Part shown: piece by piece, positions 16,776 through 23,574 of the stretch
How positions within the stretch are numbered: position 1 is the first letter of the stretch
Layout of the letters: every line of letters starts with the position of its first letter
NCBI GenBank assembly: GCA_045640165.1
Contig: JAZUEK010000045.1
Location: 1 to 26,344, forward strand
Length of the DNA stretch: 26,344 bases
Source of the DNA: RGIG426 sp045640165
GTDB lineage: Bacteria > Bacillota > Clostridia > Oscillospirales > Acutalibacteraceae
Reading direction: 5' to 3'
Made by a program: the position numbers and the translations under genes
Notes under the pieces: generated by a model
Told to the model about the DNA's origin: nothing
Seen by the model: the letters and a program-made list of their open reading frames with translations, nothing else
The model's database searches: none

Positions 16776-17463
16776 TGTTTATCGCCTCCTCTATTGCGGC
16801 TTTTTGCGCCGCTTTTTGTGCCGCTTTCTCTTCCATCGCTTTCAGCGCTTTGTCCACAAGCTCCTGCGAGGGCGCGGCAGGGATGTTGTCATACGTCACG
16901 TTTTCCATCACGTCGAAATCCGTGAGGCTGTTCATACGCGCCACAACGTGTCCCATCACGTTTTCCAGTTGAACGGGTCCGGTAGAGCGGCTGTCGGTCG
17001 AAGCGTTGCGGTGGTCGCCCATCACAAACACCGTTCCCTCGGGAACGTAGGTAATGCCCTCGTGGGAGTTTTCATAGTGGACGTAGGGTTCGGAAATTTC
17101 CGCGCCGTTGACGTACACCGCGTCTTTCGTCACTTCCACCACGTCGCCGCCCACGCCGATAACACGCTTAATAATCGGCTCGCGATAGGTGGAGACGCCG
17201 AGCCGCGTCGTTTCGGTGGAATCCAAGCGGTTGGCAACCACGATATCGCCCCGTTGCGGCGTATACAGCGCGCGAATTAACAGCATCCGCTGACGGTTTT
17301 GGAGAGTATCCTGCATCGACTGACCGTCTACCTGCACCGTGCGCAACACGAACGAAAACAAAAACGACCACATCAGCATCACAAGTGCGATGAAAGAAAC
17401 AAGACTATACACGCAGTCCACCAAAAACTTGCCGAAACTACGCCGCTTTTTCGTTTTTGCCAT
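16768..17463 (-). CDS. lepB: Signal peptidase I (first of a tandem pair)
   Basis: This is a paralogue of the downstream signal peptidase, with 231 residues from the ATG at 17463. That start is chosen because GGAGG sits 8 bases before it; an in-frame GTG three codons earlier overlaps the ribosome site. One membrane helix lies at about 18-41, with Ser49 in DGQSMQDTL, Lys99 in PIIKRVIG and box E GDHRNASTDSRS. It differs from its neighbour by a longer loop (DSTETTRLGV) and a basic, alanine-rich C-terminal helix (KAAQKAAQKAA). It begins just after the rplS terminator, so expression may depend on read-through; no separate promoter was recognised. Confidence 0.95.
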   Translation of the reverse strand: MAKTKKRRSFGKFLVDCVYSLVSFIALVMLMWSFLFSFVLRTVQVDGQSMQDTLQNRQRMLLIRALYTPQRGDIVVANRLDSTETTRLGVSTYREPIIKRVIGVGGDVVEVTKDAVYVNGAEISEPYVHYENSHEGITYVPEGTVFVMGDHRNASTDSRSTGPVQLENVMGHVVARMNSLTDFDVMENVTYDNIPAAPSQELVDKALKAMEEKAAQKAAQKAAIEEAINNG

Positions 17464-17488
17464 CACGGACACCTCCCTCGAGAAAAGT

Positions 17489-17539
17489 AAAAAAGGGGTG
17501 TCTCAAAAACAACCGCTTTCGAGACAGCCCCTCTTTTTT
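17489..17539 (-). terminator. Intrinsic terminator after rplS
   Basis: On the minus strand, AGGGGCTGTCTC pairs with GAGACACCCCT (one bulged C, 16-base loop), followed by T6. It sits between the rplS stop and lepB and probably makes rplS mRNA more abundant than the downstream genes. A/T tracts on both sides are symmetric. Confidence 0.82.
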
Positions 17540-17544
17540 GAGTA

Positions 17545-17886
17545 TTACAAGCGCTCTTTCACCTTGGCAGCCTTACCCACGCGGTCACGCAGATAATACA
17601 GCTTGCTACGGCGAATTTTACCGTGGCGGATGACTTTCACGTCAGCCACGTTCGGGGAATGCAGCGGGAACACGCGCTCCACGCCGACACCGTAAGACAC
17701 GCGGCGAACCGTGAAGGTCTCGCCCACGCCACTGCCTTTACGGGCAATGACCGTGCCTTCGAAAGCCTGAATTCTCTCGCGGTCACCCTCGCGGATTTTC
17801 ACGTCCACGCGAATGGTATCACCGACTTCGAACTGCGCCGGTTCAGCTTTCAAGCTGTCCGCGGCAATTTGTTTCAATGCGTCCAT
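17545..17886 (-). CDS. rplS: 50S ribosomal protein L19
   Basis: This is a structural protein of the large subunit at the 30S-50S interface. The 113-residue form starts at 17886 after AGGAGGAAC. The family motifs FEVGDTIRVDVKI, IQAFEGTVIARKGSG, TFTVRRVSYGVGVERVFPLHSP and the C-terminal RRSKLYYLRDRVGKAA are all present. Codons upstream of this ATG that remain open belong to the leader and are not coding. Confidence 0.97.
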   Translation of the reverse strand: MDALKQIAADSLKAEPAQFEVGDTIRVDVKIREGDRERIQAFEGTVIARKGSGVGETFTVRRVSYGVGVERVFPLHSPNVADVKVIRHGKIRRSKLYYLRDRVGKAAKVKERL

Positions 17887-17990
17887 TTTTGTTCCTCCTA
17901 AAATGTCAGGCGTTCTTGCCTCGGTGGGCAGAGGACCGTCCGCTTTTATCGTTGTTAGGCCTGCAAAAACCTCGCAGGCATTCAAACACC
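17887..17990 (-). ncRNA. Likely L19 leader (autoregulatory 5' UTR of rplS)
   Basis: About 100 untranslated bases separate the rplS promoter from its ribosome site. They contain a GCCTGC/GCAGGC stem (17974-17979 with 17959-17964 on the plus strand). They also contain a second GCCTG near 17906-17910 (written as CAGGC on the plus strand) that could compete for pairing. Firmicutes rplS genes are known to carry an L19 leader bound by L19. Position and size fit, but I could not run a covariance-model check. Confidence 0.5.
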
Positions 17991-17995
17991 AGAAT

Positions 17996-18024
17996 AGTTT
18001 ACCATAGGGTTTTGCGAAATGCAA
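17996..18024 (-). promoter_or_regulatory. Sigma-A promoter of rplS
   Basis: On the minus strand, TTGCAT (18019-18024) and TAAACT (17996-18001) have a 17-base spacer. The start site would be near 17989, leaving a leader of about 100 bases. Confidence 0.68.
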
Positions 18025-18052
18025 GTGTTTTTTTCATTTTTTTGCAATTTTT

Positions 18053-18712
18053 TCAGCAAAAATCGGTTTTCTCCGCCGAAAGAAGCGCCGTTCGCAGAAT
18101 TTTCATCCCGATTTCGCGACCGGCAAAGGCACTAAGCGCCTTTTGGAGCAACGCCGGATTGACCACCGTATCCTCTCCTCCGCACGGAAGCGTCACGCAC
18201 AACGCGCATCCGCCGTCGCAGGGTTCTATCGTCGTATCGGTCAGCGCAGGGCGAATTTCAATTTCTTTCAAAGCACCTTTTTTCGTTTTCTTTTCCACAA
18301 GGATGCTCTCCTGCGCCAAAAACGCTTCCACCGTTTCCGACGGCATATCCAACGTCAATTTGTACGAGGCAAACCCGAGTTTTCCGGCCTTCATCACCGC
18401 CGGCGCCGCGGAAATCACACGCAGTCCGTTCGGAAGCGTCTCGTTAAACCGCGCAGGAAGCGTCGCCAAATCCACCGGCTCACACAGGCGGAAATCCATC
18501 CGCTCACACACACTCTCGCTGCCGAGCGACAACGGCGACGGAAACGTGAGATACGGGCGGCGGTTGAAACCCTCGGTATACCACAACGGCAAATCAAGGC
18601 GACGAAGCGCACGGGTCATTGTACGGTTTAAGTCGAGGTGCGAGATATAGCGCGCCGTTCCGGTTTTTTCGAACACGATGCGCACCGTCTCGAAGTTTTT
18701 ATTTTCGTTCAA
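18053..18712 (-). CDS. TIGR03936 family radical SAM-associated protein (DUF2344)
   Basis: This is a partner protein of the adjacent radical SAM enzyme; function unknown. The best start is TTG at 18712 (MNENKNFETVRIVF, 219 residues), because GGGAGGG lies 8 bases upstream. It overlaps the end of the radical SAM gene by 14 bases. Family hallmarks are FEKTGTARYISHLDLNRTMTRALRR near the N-terminus and YTEGFNRRPYLTFPSPLSLG next. No catalytic motif is recognisable. In related genomes the two proteins are adjacent or fused, which supports a joint job. No clear terminator follows before the rplS promoter. Confidence 0.9.
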   Translation of the reverse strand: MNENKNFETVRIVFEKTGTARYISHLDLNRTMTRALRRLDLPLWYTEGFNRRPYLTFPSPLSLGSESVCERMDFRLCEPVDLATLPARFNETLPNGLRVISAAPAVMKAGKLGFASYKLTLDMPSETVEAFLAQESILVEKKTKKGALKEIEIRPALTDTTIEPCDGGCALCVTLPCGGEDTVVNPALLQKALSAFAGREIGMKILRTALLSAEKTDFC

Positions 18713-20543
18713 AGCACACACCCTCCCCGTAACACGCGGCACCGCAACCGGAGCATTGCAGACGGCAATGCGGTGTCGTTTGGCTCGCATACGCCTTTTC
18801 GCGTTCTTTCATAAGGAACTCTTTCGTTACGCCGATATCGATGTGATCCCACGGCAGATGTTCGTCGTTCGAACGGTTGCGATGGGCGTAAAACGCGGCG
18901 GTAAGGCCGTGTGCGGTCATCGCTTGTTCCCACTGCTCGGGGTCAAAATGCTCCGACCACGCATCCAAGTGGGCGTTGCCCTCGGCGAGAGTCTCCAAAA
19001 CGGCGCACAACTTACGGTCGCCGCGCGCAAGCACCGCTTCCCACAAGCTGGTGGGCGCATCGTGATAACTGAGCGTCAATTTCTTGCTTGTCAGCGAGCC
19101 GAGTAACAATTTTTGCTTGCGCTCGAGCTCTTCGCGCGTATCCTGCGCCTCCCACTGGAACGGCGTAAACGGCTTCGGAATAAAGCAAGCGGTGCTCATC
19201 GACACCGACACCGCTTTTCCCTTCGGCTTGTTCGGATTATGGTAATATTCGTCCACCACTTTTTGACCGAGCGCGGCAATACCGACCACGTCCTCGTCCG
19301 TTTCGGTGGGAAGTCCGAGCATAAAGTACAGTTTTACCGCTGTCCATCCGCCGGCAAACGCGCGGCGTGCGGTTTCGAGCACTTCGTCCTCGGTGACGTT
19401 TTTGTTGATGGCGTCACGCAGACGTTGTGTGCCAGCTTCCGGCGCAAAGGTGAGTCCACTGCGGCGCAAGACGTTCAGACGTTTGACAAGTTCTTCCGAG
19501 AACCCGTCCACGCGAAGCGACGGGAGCGAAATATTCGTTTTTTCCACTTCGGTCCACGACAGCAGTTTCGGAAGCAGTTCTTCTATTTTTGTATAATCGC
19601 TCGTCGAAAGCGATGCGAGCGAAAATTCCTCGTAACCGGTGGAGCGGCAGAGGTCGTGGCATTGCTTGTCAATGACATCCGGCGACTTTTCGCGTACCGG
19701 ACGGTAGAGAAATCCTGCCTGACAGAAGCGGCAACCGCGGATGCAACCACGGAAAATCTCGCCAACGGCACGGTCGTGCACAATTTCGGCGAACGGCACA
19801 ACGAATTTGTCGGGATAATAAGACGCGTCAAGGTCTTTGATGATGCGCTTTTTGATGGTCGCCGGTGCGCCGTCTTTCGCCGTAAACGAGGCAATCGTGC
19901 CGTCTTCGTTGTAGGTGACGTCATACAGCGCCGGCACGTACACACCCTCAATTTGCGCCGCCTCACGCAAAAACGCGGCTTTATTGTAGTGACCGCTCTT
20001 TTTGTGGGTGCGGTAAAGTTCCATCACCTCAAGGTCAACCTCTTCCCCCTCGCCGATGAAGAAAATATCCACAAAATCGGCGATCGGTTCGGGGTTGCAA
20101 GTGCACGGGCCGCCGGCCACCACCAACGGATAGGATTCGTCGCGGTCGGCGGAACGAAGCGGAATTTGACCGAGTTTCAACATATAGAGCATCGTCGGAT
20201 AACTCATCTCATACTGTAACGTAAAGCCGACGAAATCGAATTCACCGATACTGTCGCCGCTTTCAAGCGCCCACAGCGGACGTCCCTCTTGCTCCATAAG
20301 TGCCGCCATATCGTCGTCCGGCGCGAACACGCGCTCACACCAGATATGCGGCTGTTCGTTAAACTGGGAATAGAGAATTTTCATCCCGAGGTGGGACATT
20401 CCCACTTCGTACAAATCGGGAAAACAAAACGCAAAGCGCACGTCTACGTCCGCTTTGTTTTTCACAACGCTATGCAACTCGCCACCGGTATAGCGAGCCG
20501 GTTTTTGTACTTTTAAGAGCAACTGCTCCCATTTTGCATCCAT
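18699..20543 (-). CDS. TIGR03960 family B12-binding-domain radical SAM protein
   Basis: This is a large radical SAM enzyme of unknown reaction. Of 614 residues, the N-terminal part (about 30-250) resembles a B12-binding Rossmann domain (FCFPDLYEVGMSHLGMKIL, VVAGGPCTCNPEP, FFIGEGEE). The 4Fe-4S motif is C267-x3-C271-x2-C274 in RGCIRGCRFCQAG. The SAM barrel extends to about 470, with LSTSDYTKIEELLP and TFAPEAGTQRLRD. A C-terminal cysteine cluster (CRLQCSGCGAACYGEGVC) could bind a second cluster or zinc. I do not see the DxHxxG cobalamin loop clearly, so B12 binding is uncertain. It has its own sigma-A promoter and is coupled to the DUF2344 gene. Confidence 0.92.
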   Translation of the reverse strand: MDAKWEQLLLKVQKPARYTGGELHSVVKNKADVDVRFAFCFPDLYEVGMSHLGMKILYSQFNEQPHIWCERVFAPDDDMAALMEQEGRPLWALESGDSIGEFDFVGFTLQYEMSYPTMLYMLKLGQIPLRSADRDESYPLVVAGGPCTCNPEPIADFVDIFFIGEGEEVDLEVMELYRTHKKSGHYNKAAFLREAAQIEGVYVPALYDVTYNEDGTIASFTAKDGAPATIKKRIIKDLDASYYPDKFVVPFAEIVHDRAVGEIFRGCIRGCRFCQAGFLYRPVREKSPDVIDKQCHDLCRSTGYEEFSLASLSTSDYTKIEELLPKLLSWTEVEKTNISLPSLRVDGFSEELVKRLNVLRRSGLTFAPEAGTQRLRDAINKNVTEDEVLETARRAFAGGWTAVKLYFMLGLPTETDEDVVGIAALGQKVVDEYYHNPNKPKGKAVSVSMSTACFIPKPFTPFQWEAQDTREELERKQKLLLGSLTSKKLTLSYHDAPTSLWEAVLARGDRKLCAVLETLAEGNAHLDAWSEHFDPEQWEQAMTAHGLTAAFYAHRNRSNDEHLPWDHIDIGVTKEFLMKEREKAYASQTTPHCRLQCSGCGAACYGEGVCFERK

Positions 20544-20574
20544 ATGCGGTACCTGCCTTTTCGTAAGTACCTAT

Positions 20575-20603
20575 ATTTTAGCAGACTTTTCGCTGTTTTT
20601 CAA
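20575..20603 (-). promoter_or_regulatory. Sigma-A promoter of the radical SAM operon
   Basis: On the minus strand, TTGAAA (20598-20603) and TAAAAT (20575-20580) have a 17-base spacer. The -35 overlaps the stop of the M50 protease gene, so this vegetative promoter begins where the sporulation block ends. Confidence 0.7.
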
Positions 20604-21178
20604 TCTTTCTTTTTGAAAAACACCAAAAAAAGCAGGTAAACACACAAAACGAGCAACGAGAGGTTGTAGCCGGAGGAAAACAGCACCCACAACGCTCCGA
20701 AAACAAGCGGAATTCCCATTGCCACGCCCGTAACGTTCACCACGCGCGCGGCAGTTTCTTCCCCTAAGCACGGCGCCATCCAACAAAAAAGCGCCTGCCC
20801 ACCGTCCAACGGCGAGAGCGGCAAAAGGTTAAAAAGCCCAAGCGCCAAGTGTACAAGCACGCCTTTGTCGCTCCCCATCGCCGCCGAAAGCGCGGCAAAA
20901 AGCAGATTGCACGCAGGCCCTGCCACCGCCACCGTCGCCATCGTTCGATACGGGAGCGGCGGCAGTTCCATCCGCATCCCAAACGCACCGAACGTAAGCG
21001 TTCGCGGCCGAAATCCGCCGGCAACCGTTGCGGCGACGTGCGCCGCTTCGTGCAAAAACGCCGCATAGAGGCAAAGAGCGGCGCTCCCCGTTTTGTCGAA
21101 CATACAAAGAAGCGCCACTACCGCCGGGAATCCGATAGAAAAACAAACGTCCACCCCACACACCGTTGTTTTGAGCAT
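20600..21178 (-). CDS. M50 site-2 protease family protein, SpoIVFB-like
   Basis: This is a small intramembrane zinc metalloprotease of 192 residues. The zinc-binding motif HEAAH (His43, Glu44, His47) lies in one membrane helix. The third ligand Asp125 is in NLLPLSPLDGGQAL. Several hydrophobic segments surround them, as in the SpoIVFB/S2P group. GAGGTGA precedes the ATG, 3 bases after the M23 gene stop, so the two are coupled. Position behind spoIVA and an M23 membrane protein suggests the SpoIVFB role, cleaving pro-sigma-K or another membrane substrate in the mother cell. This role is inferred; generic M50 peptidases of other function look similar. Confidence 0.9.
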   Translation of the reverse strand: MLKTTVCGVDVCFSIGFPAVVALLCMFDKTGSAALCLYAAFLHEAAHVAATVAGGFRPRTLTFGAFGMRMELPPLPYRTMATVAVAGPACNLLFAALSAAMGSDKGVLVHLALGLFNLLPLSPLDGGQALFCWMAPCLGEETAARVVNVTGVAMGIPLVFGALWVLFSSGYNLSLLVLCVYLLFLVFFKKKD

Positions 21179-21181
21179 ACG

Positions 21182-21910
21182 TCACCTCGCGTAAACGGAA
21201 AGCGGCAAAAAACAGACGGGGTCAAGCGGCGTATCGTTTTCCAAAAACTCCAAATGCAAGTGGTTGCCGGTAGACACGCCGGTTGAACCGACGCGCGCCA
21301 CCGTTTGCCCGGCTTTCACCTTGTCCCCTTTTTCCACAAGCAGTTTTTCGCAGTGACCGTAAATCACCGAAAGCGTCTCCGTCACCTGCATTTCAAGATA
21401 ATTGCCGTAACTGCCGCCGCTTCCCGTCTCGGTCACGATGGCATCATACATCGCCAAAAGCGGTGTTCCCTCGTCGGCGGCAATATCCCATCCGGTGTGG
21501 ACCGATTCACCGCCGCGCACCGGATGTTCCCGTTCGCCAAACGCCGAGGTCAACACCCCGTTTGTCAGCGGCAAACAGACGGGCGACGGAAATTCCGTCG
21601 CCCGTTGTTCGCTATAAGACGGCACCGCCGTTTTGGCCATTGCCGCTACCAATCGCTTTTCTTCCACTGCCCGTGCGCTTGTCGGAGGTTGCGTCGAAGT
21701 CGTCGTTGTCGTTACCGTTGTACGTTGCGGCGCATCGAACAGCGCATCGGCAAACGTGTTGTCGGCAAGCGCCGCAAACAGCCCCGTTTTCGCTTCTGTC
21801 GCGAAGCCGCCGCCGAGTATGCGGATAAGAAGTCCGAGCAAAAGCACCACCGCGCATACGATGCATTGCGTGATAAGCACGGTCAGTTTCCCCTTCTGTT
21901 TCTCGCTCAT
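21182..21910 (-). CDS. Membrane-anchored M23 (LytM) metallopeptidase, SpoIVFA-like
   Basis: This is a 242-residue protein with a short basic N-terminus, one membrane helix (about 10-33), a threonine-rich linker (64-73) and a C-terminal LytM domain (about 117-235). Zinc and catalytic residues look intact: His138 and Asp142 in VHTGWDI, His186 in YGHCEKL, and His217/His219 in NHLHLEF. The start at 21910 overlaps the spoIVA stop (ATGA). Candidates are SpoIVFA, which holds SpoIVFB, or a SpoIIQ-like protein. The M50 gene right behind favours SpoIVFA. B. subtilis SpoIVFA is a degenerate LytM protein, so an intact site would be a difference worth testing. Confidence 0.88.
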   Translation of the reverse strand: MSEKQKGKLTVLITQCIVCAVVLLLGLLIRILGGGFATEAKTGLFAALADNTFADALFDAPQRTTVTTTTTSTQPPTSARAVEEKRLVAAMAKTAVPSYSEQRATEFPSPVCLPLTNGVLTSAFGEREHPVRGGESVHTGWDIAADEGTPLLAMYDAIVTETGSGGSYGNYLEMQVTETLSVIYGHCEKLLVEKGDKVKAGQTVARVGSTGVSTGNHLHLEFLENDTPLDPVCFLPLSVYAR

Positions 21911-23388
21911 ACGATAATGCAAATGAGGCCGTTACAGCCGTCGTTGATGACGCGCTCCACCGTTTCTTTGAGCTTCATACGCGCTTCCTGCGGCATATGG
22001 TTGAGTTTCGTATGCAGCCCCTCGTTCACCAATCCATAAAGCGACGTGCCGAAGATGTTGGACTCCCAAATCTTCTGCGGTTCTTCCTCAAACTCGCGCA
22101 AGAGATAGTTGACGAGTTCTTCCGATTGATGCTCTGAGCCGACAATCGGCGACACTTCGGTTTCAATGTCGGCACGCATAATGTGCATCGACGGCGCTTT
22201 GGCACGCAGGCGCACGCCGTAGCGGCCGCCCTGACGCAAAATTTCCGGCTCTTCCAGTTCCAGTTCGTCCGCCGACGGCATCACGATGCCGTAGCCGGTC
22301 GCCTCTGCCTCGTCGAGCGCATTTTTGATTTTGTCGTAACGGGTTTTGACGTCGGCGAGCATCGTCATCGTTTTCATCAGTTCGGCGTCCGTGCGGCAGG
22401 AAAGCCCCGTCACCTCGGACAACACCTCATAAAACAGTCCGCTTTCCACCTCTACCGAGAGAAGCGCTTTGCCCGTGCCCAAATCCACGCTTTTTACGTG
22501 GCTGTCCGCCACGTAGTCGCAATCGAATAGTTTTTCCGCCATCTGCGCCACGTCTTTGATTTTTTCACCGCAGGCACAGGCGACCTTGATTTGGGACAGC
22601 ACCGCGCGGCGCACCGCATGGGATGGGTCAAGACTCATCATCCAACGCGGCAAATCCACGCCGATTTCGCGGACGGGAAATTCAAAGAGCACCCGTTCGA
22701 GCACCGCTTTAATTTCCTCTTCCGTCACCGCGGTGCAGTCCACGGGGCACACCGGCACGCCGTAGTCGTTTTCAAGCGTAGCGGCAAGGCGACGCGTCGC
22801 GGAAGATTTCGGTTCGGTGCTGTTAAGAAGCACCGCAAACGGTCGGTTCATCTCGGTGAGTTCCGCCACCACGCGGCGCTCCGCCTCTTCGTATTCCGCG
22901 CGCGGAATTTCGCCGATACTGCCGTCGGTGGTAACAAGAAATCCGATTGTCGAATGGTCGGTAATCACCTTGCGCGTACCGATTTCCGCCGCCATATTAA
23001 ACGGGATTTCCTCGTCATACCACGGCGTTTTCACCATCCGTGGCTGTTCGTTTTCGATATATCCGAGCGCCGACGGCACGATATAGCCCACACAATCAAT
23101 AAGCCGCACGTTGAGATTTACCGTGCCGTCCAGCGTGATATGCACGCCCTGCTCCGGAATAAATTTCGGCTCAGTGGTCATAATCGTGCGTCCTGCCGCC
23201 GATTGCGGCAATTCGTCGATTGCCCGTTCGCGTTTGGCATCGCTCGCGATATGCGGCAACACCATCTCATCCATAAATCGTTTGATAAACGTCGATTTGC
23301 CCGTGCGCACCGGCCCGACGACCCCAATATAAATGTCTCCGCCGGTTCGCTTGGAAATGTCCTCGTAAAGGTTGTTTCCTCGTTCCAT
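21907..23388 (-). CDS. spoIVA: Stage IV sporulation protein A (spore coat assembly ATPase)
   Basis: This cytoskeletal ATPase polymerises on the forespore surface and forms the base of the coat. The start at 23388 gives 493 residues (MERGNNLYEDISKRTGGDIYIG), close to the 492 of B. subtilis, and GGGGAGGAATT precedes it. Walker A GPVRTGKS lies at 25-32 (Lys31). The TRAFAC-like nucleotide domain and the conserved C-terminal end (NDGCNGLICIIV) are present. This gene is a hallmark of endospore formers. It heads the M23-M50 gene pair. Confidence 0.97.
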   Translation of the reverse strand: MERGNNLYEDISKRTGGDIYIGVVGPVRTGKSTFIKRFMDEMVLPHIASDAKRERAIDELPQSAAGRTIMTTEPKFIPEQGVHITLDGTVNLNVRLIDCVGYIVPSALGYIENEQPRMVKTPWYDEEIPFNMAAEIGTRKVITDHSTIGFLVTTDGSIGEIPRAEYEEAERRVVAELTEMNRPFAVLLNSTEPKSSATRRLAATLENDYGVPVCPVDCTAVTEEEIKAVLERVLFEFPVREIGVDLPRWMMSLDPSHAVRRAVLSQIKVACACGEKIKDVAQMAEKLFDCDYVADSHVKSVDLGTGKALLSVEVESGLFYEVLSEVTGLSCRTDAELMKTMTMLADVKTRYDKIKNALDEAEATGYGIVMPSADELELEEPEILRQGGRYGVRLRAKAPSMHIMRADIETEVSPIVGSEHQSEELVNYLLREFEEEPQKIWESNIFGTSLYGLVNEGLHTKLNHMPQEARMKLKETVERVINDGCNGLICIIV

Positions 23389-23427
23389 CCGAATTCCTCC
23401 CCTGTCCACATTTTGAAAGTTGTTTCA

Positions 23428-23456
23428 TTCCTATGCAGGCAAAACGGGGATTATGC
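23428..23456 (-). promoter_or_regulatory. Possible sigma-E promoter of spoIVA
   Basis: On the minus strand, GCATAAT (23450-23456) and CATAGGAA (23428-23435) are separated by 14 bases. This resembles the sigma-E pattern (-35 near ATA, -10 CATACAnT), although the -10 is imperfect. The start site would be about 33 bases before the spoIVA ATG. spoIVA is known to be sigma-E dependent in other species. Confidence 0.42.
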
Positions 23457-23511
23457 AAAAAAAGAACCTCTCAGGGGGCACCCTACGTAAGGAAGGTGCC
23501 CCAACGGGAGG
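23456..23511 (-). terminator. Terminator-like hairpin between the recombinase and spoIVA
   Basis: An 8-bp stem GGGGCACC/GGTGCCCC (23475-23482, 23495-23502) sits inside an outer CCTC/GAGG stem (23467-23470, 23508-23511). On the minus strand it is followed at once by TTCTTTTTTT. It would stop transcripts coming from the right just before the spoIVA promoter. It could instead be a REP-like repeat. Confidence 0.58.
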
Positions 23512-23547
23512 GCCTTTGTATCAAATCTTAATAATTGTGTTTGTGAG

Positions 23548-23574
23548 ACGGCATAGCCATTATGGTTATGCCGT
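23548..23574. repeat. 27-base near-perfect inverted repeat at the recombinase 3' end
   Basis: ACGGCATAGCCAT and ATGGTTATGCCGT form a 12-bp stem (one G-T pair) around a central T, overlapping the recombinase stop codon. The minus strand lacks a T-run after it, so it is not a clear terminator for the recombinase. It may be a recombinase-binding site near the element end, or a terminator on the plus strand (TTTTGCTTT follows). Confidence 0.5.
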
